NCBI GenBank assembly: GCA_030593185.1
Contig: JAUVHQ010000154.1
Coordinates: 1 to 5,718 of the forward strand
Length of the DNA: 5,718 nt
Origin: Bacteroidota bacterium
GTDB lineage: Bacteria > Bacteroidota > Bacteroidia > Bacteroidales > VadinHA17
Direction of reading: 5' to 3'
Shown: positions 1 through 4,106 of the stretch, piece by piece
Layout of the letters: every line of letters begins with the position of its first letter
Numbering within the stretch: position 1 is the stretch's first letter
Program-made: the position numbers and the translations under genes
Notes under the pieces: model-generated
Told to the model about the DNA's origin: nothing
The model's input: only the letters and a program-made list of their open reading frames with translations
Database searches by the model: none

Positions 1-135
1 GTTTAGATTGATATTTCGTGAGAACTTTGTTGTAAGAATTGTTTCATGCGGCATAACCTCAGAATAGGCAGGTAAAACGAGGACATCATCAAAAGTCAGC
101 CCTTCATATTGTATTTTGTCCGGATATTGTGCCAT
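1..135 (-). CDS. guaB: IMP dehydrogenase, N-terminal 45 residues (runs off the window)
   Basis: IMP dehydrogenase oxidises IMP to XMP with NAD+, the committed step of GMP synthesis, in the cytoplasm. Read on the minus strand from the ATG at 135-133, the frame is open to the window edge. It contains YEGLTFDDVLVLPAYSEVMP (residues 10-29), the hallmark N-terminus of the family (usual form GLTFDDVLLVPAYSEVLP), followed by TTKFSRNINLN. The family is about 490 residues, so roughly nine tenths of the gene, including the catalytic cysteine loop and any CBS domains, lies outside. The start is well supported because the motif sits at its usual distance from the initiator Met. There is no Shine-Dalgarno; the leader before the ATG is A/T-rich, as is usual in Bacteroidota. 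The gene points away from recQ across a 735-base gap. Confidence 0.93.
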   Translation of the reverse strand, partial: MAQYPDKIQYEGLTFDDVLVLPAYSEVMPHETILTTKFSRNINLN

Positions 136-167
136 TTTTTATAATATTTAGTTAAATTTAAGTGGCG

Positions 168-200
168 CAAAAATACAAAAAATATGGCGTATGAGGAAAA
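168..200 (-). promoter_or_regulatory. Probable guaB promoter (Bacteroidota type)
   Basis: On the minus strand, TATTTTTG at 175-168 is an exact match to the Bacteroidota -7 consensus TAnnTTTG. A weak -33 element (TTTT at 200-197, consensus TTTG) lies 21 bases upstream, within the known spacing range. Transcription would begin near 161-163, giving a leader of about 26 bases before guaB. The motif match is seen directly; activity is inferred. Confidence 0.6.
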
Positions 201-273
201 GTAAAGGTAACTATTCAGTGTCTTAAGTTTGGAATGCTCAAAATGGTTAATTTTACTATACTTTGCATTTTTA

Positions 274-308
274 AGTCGGCAATCTTCAGTCTGCAGTCGG
301 CAATCTAA
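274..308 (+). repeat. Heptamer tandem array, consensus AGTCnGC, five units
   Basis: Five consecutive 7-base units begin at 274, 281, 288, 295 and 302. Units 1 and 4 are identical (AGTCGGC), unit 3 is AGTCTGC, and units 2 and 5 are diverged AATCT forms. As a result the 12-mer AGTCGGCAATCT occurs exactly twice, at 274-285 and 295-306, 21 bases (three units) apart. The last unit overlaps a small palindrome, CAATCT-AA-AGATTG (301-314). No coding role is apparent. A reverse-oriented array of the same family lies at 403-430. Confidence 0.7.
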
Positions 309-335
309 AGATTGGGCTATTTATGCTTTTCAGTA

Positions 336-349
336 CCCGATTTATCGGG
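336..349. repeat. Short perfect palindrome CCCGAT-TT-ATCGGG
   Basis: Six complementary bases on each side of a TT centre form a GC-rich hairpin candidate in AT-rich DNA. It sits between the two oppositely oriented heptamer arrays. No T-tract follows on either strand, so it does not look like an intrinsic terminator. Confidence 0.5.
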
Positions 350-402
350 AATGTAATTAAGTGATCGTATGTTATAATTGTTTGATTGTTATTTTCTTTC
401 TT

Positions 403-430
403 GCGGACTATTGACTGTGGACTGCCGACT
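403..430 (-). repeat. Heptamer tandem array, reverse orientation, four units
   Basis: Read on the minus strand from 430, four 7-base units follow: AGTCGGC, AGTCCAC, AGTCAAT and AGTCCGC. They share the AGTC core and 7-base period with the array at 274-308 but lie in inverted orientation about 95 bases away. Aligning 274-299 with the reverse complement of 405-430 gives 19 of 26 identities. A transcript through both could fold into an imperfect long stem enclosing the 336-349 palindrome. Confidence 0.65.
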
Positions 431-539
431 GATTAGTTATAAGTAAAAAACATATGATGTAGAAAGTAAGAAAGAACATAACTTCGTAAATTAATTTTAA
501 AGGGTAATACTATCCAAATGAAACGAATAATTGTTGAAT

Positions 540-567
540 AAGGCTAAGGCTGAGGCTAAGGCTAAGG
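540..567 (+). repeat. Hexamer tandem array, left inverted arm (AAGGCT units)
   Basis: Four full 6-base units plus four bases: AAGGCT, AAGGCT, GAGGCT, AAGGCT, AAGG. The reverse complement recurs at 833-860 with 27 of 28 bases matching, the single difference pairing with 846. In one frame the tract reads Lys-Ala-Lys-Ala-Glu-Ala-Lys-Ala-Lys, but a stop at 528-530 and the lack of an in-frame ATG argue against translation. Confidence 0.85.
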
Positions 568-571
568 AAAA

Positions 572-598
572 AAAGAAAATAAAGAAAATAAAGAAAAA
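572..598 (+). repeat. A-rich nonamer tandem tract
   Basis: Three adjoining 9-base units, AAAGAAAAT at 572 and 581 and AAAGAAAAA at 590, directly follow the left hexamer array. The tract is purine-rich and low in complexity. It may be slippage-derived filler; no function is visible. Confidence 0.5.
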
Positions 599-743
599 TT
601 AGAGGTGAACATATAAGTATATAGGATGCTATACAAAAAGACCTGTGAGATCAGAAACAAGAATTATAAGTTAAAGAATGCTGAAACTATAAGAAAAATG
701 CCGGAAAATTTCAAATAAATAAGCAAAGGAAAACAAGAAAGGT

Positions 744-863
744 ATGTCTAAAAAAAATGACAAAATAAATCTATTAGTGCCAATGTTGTATCTTCAGTGT
801 AATCATAAGGTTATAAAAAGATCACTTATATCCCTTAGCCTTAGCTTCAGCCTTAGCCTTTAA
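744..863 (+). CDS. Candidate small ORF, 39 residues, probably not a gene
   Basis: An ATG at 744 opens 39 codons starting MSKKNDKINLLVPMLY and ending at TAA 861-863, seven bases before the recQ ATG. The last ten residues (SLSLSFSLSL) are encoded by the right-hand hexamer array, giving a serine-leucine tail. The AAAGG upstream is too close to the ATG to be a good ribosome binding site. I recognise no family. The position could allow translational coupling to recQ, but a chance frame through a repeat is the simpler explanation. Confidence 0.12.
   Translation: MSKKNDKINLLVPMLYLQCNHKVIKRSLISLSLSFSLSL
811..842 (+). repeat. Imperfect direct repeat bracketing recQ, upstream copy
   Basis: The stretch 825-842 matches 2830-2847 without gaps at 16 of 18 positions, sharing CTTAT, three spacer bases, then CCTTAGCCTT. 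Similarity extends leftward with a two-base gap through a TTAnAAAAA block starting at 811 and at 2818. The 3' half is the beginning of the right hexamer array. Confidence 0.55.
833..860 (-). repeat. Hexamer tandem array, right inverted arm, next to recQ
   Basis: This is the reverse complement of 540-567 with one mismatch at 846. The arms are separated by 265 bases, and this arm ends only 10 bases before the recQ start codon, so it must lie in the 5' leader of any recQ transcript or overlap its promoter. No clear target-site duplication is visible outside the arms; only AT-rich AAT/TAAT triplets are shared. Confidence 0.85.
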
Positions 864-870
864 TACTAAA

Positions 871-2775
871 ATGAATATTTATCAGCAAATATTGTCACGT
901 TACTGGGGCTATTCTAAATTCTGGCCATTACAGGAAGATATTATCAAATCGATTGCTAATGGTCATGATACATTGGGACTGATGCCAACCGGTGGGGGTA
1001 AATCAGTTACCTTTCAGGTACCGGCGCTTGCCAAAGAGGGAATTTGTCTTGTAGTTACACCACTGATAGCCCTTATGAAAGACCAGGTTGAGGGACTTAA
1101 AAGAAAAGGTGTTAAAGCAATGGCAGTTTACTCCGGTATGACAAGAAAAGAGATTGATATTGCGCTTGATAATTGTATCTATGGTAATTATAAATTCCTC
1201 TATTTGTCACCGGAAAGACTGAATACGGAAATATTCAAGGCAAGGGTGCAAAAAATGAAAGTTTCTCTTGTGGCTGTGGATGAATCTCATTGTATTTCTC
1301 AATGGGGTTATGATTTTAGACCTTCCTACCTGAAAATTACCGGTCTTAGAGATCTTCTGCCAGACGCTCCTTTCCTGGCAATTACCGCAACAGCTACTCC
1401 GGAAGTGGTTGATGATATCCAGGAAAAACTTCGATTTAAAAAGAAAAATGTACTTAAAACAAGTTTTGAAAGGAAAAATCTTGTTTATCTGGTCAGGATT
1501 GCATCTGATAAGCAGAAATACTTATTGAATGTGATAAAAAAATCTTCGGGTAGCGGCATAGTGTATGTCAGGACCAGAAGGAAAACAAAAGAAATTGCCG
1601 ATTTTCTGAGTGCAAATGAAATATCAGCATCCTATTATCATGCCGGTCTTCGTCATCCTGTGCGCTCAGAAAGGCAAAAAGAATGGACTGATGAAAAAAT
1701 AAGGGTTATTGTTGCAACCAATGCATTTGGAATGGGAATAGATAAAGCTGCTGTCCGCTTTGTAATTCATGTTGATATTCCTGATTCACTTGAAGCATAT
1801 TTTCAGGAAGCAGGCAGGGCAGGCAGGGATGGGAAAAAGGCATATGCAGTAATGCTTTATAATGAATCAGATAAAGCCAAACTGGATAGAAGGATCAGTA
1901 CAGGCTTTCCGCCAATAAAAGTGATTAAAAGAGTTTATGAAGCACTTGGTAATTATTTTCAGATACCTGTTGGAGGAGGAAAGAATGGAGTCTTTGATTT
2001 CAATATGGCTGATTTTATTTCTAAATTCAAATTCAATGTGATTATTGCATATAATAGTCTTAAATTCCTCGAAAGGGAGGGGTATATTGAATTGACTGAT
2101 GAGTTAAATAATCCTTCAAAAGTGCTCTTTTTGTATAAACGTGATGACCTCTATAAATTTCAGGTTGAAAACTCAGCTTTTGATGGTTTTATTAAGCTTC
2201 TTTTAAGATCGTACACCGGATTGTTTACAGAATTTGTATCAATTGATGAACAAGCTCTTGCCGGCAGAGCCAAAATATCCCGTGAATTAGTATATGAATT
2301 CCTTAAGAAACTCAATAATTTTAAAGTTATCAGTTATATCCCGGGAAGAAGAACATCTCTTATAATATATACCGAAGAAAGACTTGACCAGAAGTCACTT
2401 ATTATATCCATTGAAAACTATAAGATACGAAAAGAAAAATTTATTGAAAGACTGGAAAAGGTAAATGAATATGCTTCTCGAAAAGATATTTGCCGCAGCC
2501 GGTTTTTGCTTGAATATTTCGGAGAGAAAGGGAGTTCCAGGTGTGGGCATTGTGATTTTTGCAGGGGAGAAAATGAAATGAATATTAGTAAAACTGAATT
2601 TGAACAAATTGCTGAAATGATCAGTAAATGTTTGAAGAAAGAGTCAATGCTGCTTGAAAAACTAGTTGATACGGTTGATCACAACAAAGAAAAAACAGTT
2701 AGAGTTATTCAGTGGCTGCTGGATAATGAAAAAATCTATTACCGGCGGGATAAAAAGATCGGGTGGAAAAAGTGA
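871..2775 (+). CDS. recQ: RecQ-family ATP-dependent DNA helicase
   Basis: RecQ is a 3'-5' DNA helicase used in recombination, fork repair and restart in the cytoplasm. The motor is intact: Q-motif-like LQEDII (20-25), Walker A TGGGKS (40-45, Lys44), DESH box (137-140) followed by CISQWGYDFRP, motif III TATATP (172-177), and motif VI QEAGRAGRDG (312-321) with arginine-finger candidates Arg316 and Arg319. A four-cysteine zinc cluster (Cys541, 558, 561, 564) keeps the first-to-second spacing of 17 known from E. coli RecQ. About 220 residues separate motif VI from the first cysteine, far more than in E. coli; 382-430 there looks like a winged helix. After the cluster, only about 70 residues remain, winged-helix-like, with no HRDC domain. 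From memory, Bacteroidales RecQ proteins of about 630 residues share this layout. The start MNIYQQILSRYWGYSKFWPLQ places the Q-motif normally. There is no Shine-Dalgarno and a hexamer repeat lies 10 bases upstream. Confidence 0.96.
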   Translation: MNIYQQILSRYWGYSKFWPLQEDIIKSIANGHDTLGLMPTGGGKSVTFQVPALAKEGICLVVTPLIALMKDQVEGLKRKGVKAMAVYSGMTRKEIDIALDNCIYGNYKFLYLSPERLNTEIFKARVQKMKVSLVAVDESHCISQWGYDFRPSYLKITGLRDLLPDAPFLAITATATPEVVDDIQEKLRFKKKNVLKTSFERKNLVYLVRIASDKQKYLLNVIKKSSGSGIVYVRTRRKTKEIADFLSANEISASYYHAGLRHPVRSERQKEWTDEKIRVIVATNAFGMGIDKAAVRFVIHVDIPDSLEAYFQEAGRAGRDGKKAYAVMLYNESDKAKLDRRISTGFPPIKVIKRVYEALGNYFQIPVGGGKNGVFDFNMADFISKFKFNVIIAYNSLKFLEREGYIELTDELNNPSKVLFLYKRDDLYKFQVENSAFDGFIKLLLRSYTGLFTEFVSIDEQALAGRAKISRELVYEFLKKLNNFKVISYIPGRRTSLIIYTEERLDQKSLIISIENYKIRKEKFIERLEKVNEYASRKDICRSRFLLEYFGEKGSSRCGHCDFCRGENEMNISKTEFEQIAEMISKCLKKESMLLEKLVDTVDHNKEKTVRVIQWLLDNEKIYYRRDKKIGWKK

Positions 2776-2817
2776 TCATTTTTCTATAGCAATATTCTTT
2801 AATTAATCATTCTCGTA

Positions 2818-2847
2818 TTAGAAAAACCTCTTATCTTCCTTAGCCTT
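2818..2847 (+). repeat. Imperfect direct repeat bracketing recQ, downstream copy
   Basis: This copy starts 43 bases after the recQ stop and carries a short CCTTAGCCTT remnant of the hexamer family in the same orientation as 833-842. It overlaps a small hairpin, TTTATC-TTG-GATAAA (2846-2860). It lies in the leader-side gap of the exonuclease gene, about 80 bases ahead of that gene's promoter-like box. Confidence 0.5.
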
Positions 2848-2924
2848 TATCTTGGATAAAAGTCAAAAATTATTAGAATAAATACATTTTTTATTTTTTT
2901 TAATTACTTTACGAAATTATATTC

Positions 2925-2932
2925 TATTTTTG
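2925..2932 (+). promoter_or_regulatory. Probable exonuclease promoter, -7 box
   Basis: TATTTTTG matches the Bacteroidota -7 consensus TAnnTTTG exactly and is the same octamer seen before guaB. A T-rich tract (2887-2901) ends 23 bases upstream and could supply a poor TTTT -33 element; no TTTG is present at the right distance. Initiation would fall near 2938, about 50 bases before the chosen start codon. This suggests the exonuclease need not depend on recQ read-through. Confidence 0.5.
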
Positions 2933-2961
2933 CCGGCTTGAAAAAGGCAAATTTTTATAAA

Positions 2962-2988
2962 ATGAAAGATTATTGTGACGAAGAATAA
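2962..2988 (+). other. Eight-codon upstream mini-ORF before the exonuclease
   Basis: An ATG at 2962 encodes MKDYCDEE and stops at TAA 2986-2988, one base before the ATG at 2990. It is in a different frame from the exonuclease. If translated, its terminating ribosome would sit on the downstream start, an arrangement that permits coupled re-initiation. Nothing else supports translation, and no attenuator-like residue bias is present. Confidence 0.2.
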
Positions 2989-2989
2989 A

Positions 2990-3574
2990 ATGTATAGAAA
3001 AACTATCAGCCGTGATGAGCTCAATAGTTTACCACTGAATTCTTTTAAAGGGAATATCCGGGTTGTCGAGGATTTGAAAGGGATTAATGAGGTTCTTCCT
3101 CTTATATGGAAAGCAAGGTGTTTGGGTTTTGATACCGAAACAAGACCTTCATTCAGGAAGGGCTCAAATAACCGGATAGCTCTATTACAATTGGCTACCG
3201 ATGATGATGCATTTCTTTTCAGGATAAATAAAACAAAGCTTCCGGATGCTCTTGTCAGGATATTGTCCGATCCGGATCTGATAAAAGTTGGTGCAGCTAT
3301 TCGTGATGATATCAAAGGGCTGCAGAAATATTCTGATTTTGTTCCCGCAGGATTTGTTGAGTTACAGAACTATGTTACAGATTTTGGGATTGAAAGTAAC
3401 GGACTGAGAAAACTTGCAGGTATTGTTTTGAATTTTAGAATATCTAAAAGTAATCAGGTTTCTAACTGGGAGAATAAAAAGCTCAGTAAAGGGCAAATAC
3501 AATATGCCGCAACTGATGCATGGGTAAGTTATAAGGTTTATTCGGTGTTGAAGAAGTTTGGAGCGAGGGAGTGA
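2990..3574 (+). CDS. 3'-5' exonuclease, DEDDy type (RNase D / WRN exonuclease-like)
   Basis: This predicted 194-residue cytoplasmic enzyme is essentially a single DEDDy exonuclease domain that removes nucleotides from 3' ends with two metal ions. All catalytic motifs are visible: ExoI FDTET (Asp48, Glu50), ExoII in VGAAIRDDIKGL (probably Asp107), and ExoIII YAATD (Tyr172, Asp176). No HRDC domain follows, unlike classical RNase D of about 375 residues, and the GFDTETRPSF and NWENKKLSKGQIQYAATDAW segments fit the short Bacteroidota family. Whether the substrate is DNA or RNA cannot be read from the sequence. I chose ATG 2990 (MYRKTISRDELNSLP) because ATG is preferred and the protein begins where I recall relatives beginning; GTG at 2975 would add MTKNK. 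The gene lies 214 bases after recQ on the same strand, with its own promoter-like box. Confidence 0.9.
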   Translation: MYRKTISRDELNSLPLNSFKGNIRVVEDLKGINEVLPLIWKARCLGFDTETRPSFRKGSNNRIALLQLATDDDAFLFRINKTKLPDALVRILSDPDLIKVGAAIRDDIKGLQKYSDFVPAGFVELQNYVTDFGIESNGLRKLAGIVLNFRISKSNQVSNWENKKLSKGQIQYAATDAWVSYKVYSVLKKFGARE

Positions 3575-3586
3575 GGGGGCGATTGG

Positions 3587-3613
3587 GCGAAGAGGCGTCG
3601 CTTCGCTCCTCGC
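3587..3613. other. GC-rich imperfect hairpin after the exonuclease stop
   Basis: Bases 3587-3597 pair with 3604-3613 through GCGA/TCGC, an A-C mismatch, GAG/CTC, a bulged G at 3595 and CG/CG, around a six-base loop. The stretch from about 3561 to 3613 is strikingly GC-rich against its surroundings. It starts 13 bases after the stop codon, where a terminator would be expected, but no T-run follows, so an intrinsic terminator is not supported. It could be an RNA 3'-end stabiliser or a dispersed repeat. Confidence 0.4.
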
Positions 3614-3850
3614 AAAATCCGACTTATTTCTTATGCTTAAAAGGTATGTAAATCGTTATTTACAGTAGCCTTAAAAGGAATTGATAAGCTGTAGGTTAAT
3701 ACTTGAAAGCTAAAAATCTGTACAAGATCAATTGGTTATGAATTTTGAGTTAAGTGTTGCCTCCACTAGAATAACGTAATTAATTTGTTTGATAAAAAGG
3801 AATCTCGATTTTCAGATGAATAATCAGAATTTTGTATATTTACGTATAAA

Positions 3851-3922
3851 ATGCACAGTAAGCCTGAAATAAAGCTCGATTACGGTCATCACCGAAATAA
3901 ACACACATGTTTTAGAGAATAA
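3851..3922 (+). pseudogene. Possible eroded N-terminus of a tyrosine recombinase
   Basis: An ATG at 3851 opens 23 codons beginning MHSKPEIKLDYGHHRNK and ending at TAA 3920-3922. From memory this resembles the first strand of Bacteroidota tyrosine integrases, which often start with a KPxIxLxxxxHRgK pattern before the SAM-like DNA-binding domain. Nothing recognisable follows in any frame, and all forward frames soon hit stops, so at most the start of the gene survives. A weak promoter-like pair (TTTT 3809-3812, 22 bases, TATATTTA 3835-3842) lies directly upstream. The match is short and could be chance. Confidence 0.22.
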
Positions 3923-4045
3923 TTTTAAAAACTTTAAAAACCCTATAGACAACCTTGATATTTGAGAAAGATGATAATATGTTCATAGCCCTTGATTTTG
4001 GGTGTGGAAGAACACTTTTTAAAATAGATATGAGAAATAAAAACA

Positions 4046-4079
4046 ATTGCTTATCTAACATAGTTATGGGAAATTTTTG
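4046..4079 (+). promoter_or_regulatory. Possible amidase promoter
   Basis: AATTTTTG (4072-4079) differs at one base from the Bacteroidota -7 consensus TAnnTTTG. ATTG at 4046-4049 provides a -33 TTG core 22 bases upstream. Initiation near 4085 would leave a leader of about 20 bases before the amidase ATG, close to the length inferred for guaB. The assignment is inferred from motif and spacing only. Confidence 0.4.
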
Positions 4080-4106
4080 TAAATGGTTGCACTAAAATAA
4101 AATGAT

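Larger units (their letters stand above)
136..870. other. Long repeat-rich divergent intergenic region between guaB and recQ
   Basis: No frame here encodes a recognisable protein. Besides the guaB promoter, it holds two heptamer arrays in opposite orientation, a 14-base palindrome at 336-349, an A-rich nonamer tract, and two inverted hexamer arrays. I found no good TAnnTTTG box close to recQ. The nearest imperfect plus-strand candidate (TATACTTTGC, 256-265, one base too long) lies about 600 bases upstream of it. The recQ promoter is therefore unassigned. Confidence 0.7.
3575..4106. other. AT-rich intergenic region between exonuclease and amidase
   Basis: Apart from the GC-rich hairpin at its start, this stretch has frequent stops in all forward frames. 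It contains a possible recombinase remnant (3851-3922), a 38-codon frame at 3979-4095 without recognisable similarity, and a promoter-like site just before the amidase. No RNA gene, CRISPR or insertion-sequence end was recognised. Confidence 0.6.

Noticed and set aside
274..430. CRISPR array
   Set aside because: Units are seven bases long and directly adjoining, with no spacers.
531..602. Lys-Ala-rich frame through the left hexamer and nonamer tracts
   Set aside because: There is no ATG, a stop lies at 528-530, and composition is fully explained by the repeats.
2395..2607. Minus-strand open frame of 70 codons inside recQ
   Set aside because: It is the antisense shadow of the well-conserved RecQ zinc region and shows no family motifs.
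2766..2784. Palindrome around the recQ stop codon (centre TGATCA with A and T flanks) as a terminator
   Set aside because: The stem is almost all A-T with a G-T pair and no following T-run beyond its own arm, so it would be too weak.
2917..3315. Minus-strand open frame of 132 codons over the exonuclease start
   Set aside because: It overlaps the conserved DEDDy motifs on the opposite strand, has low-complexity composition and crosses the promoter-like box.
3747..3775. GTTAAGT followed by a near-inverse AATAAC, considered as an integron attC-like site because of the recombinase remnant nearby
   Set aside because: The core sites are in the wrong order and the arms pair only with a four-base bulge; no L-box pair is present.
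3979..4095. A 38-codon frame starting MFIALDFGCGRTLFK just before the amidase
   Set aside because: No recognisable family; the likely amidase promoter lies inside it, and 38 codons can be open by chance.
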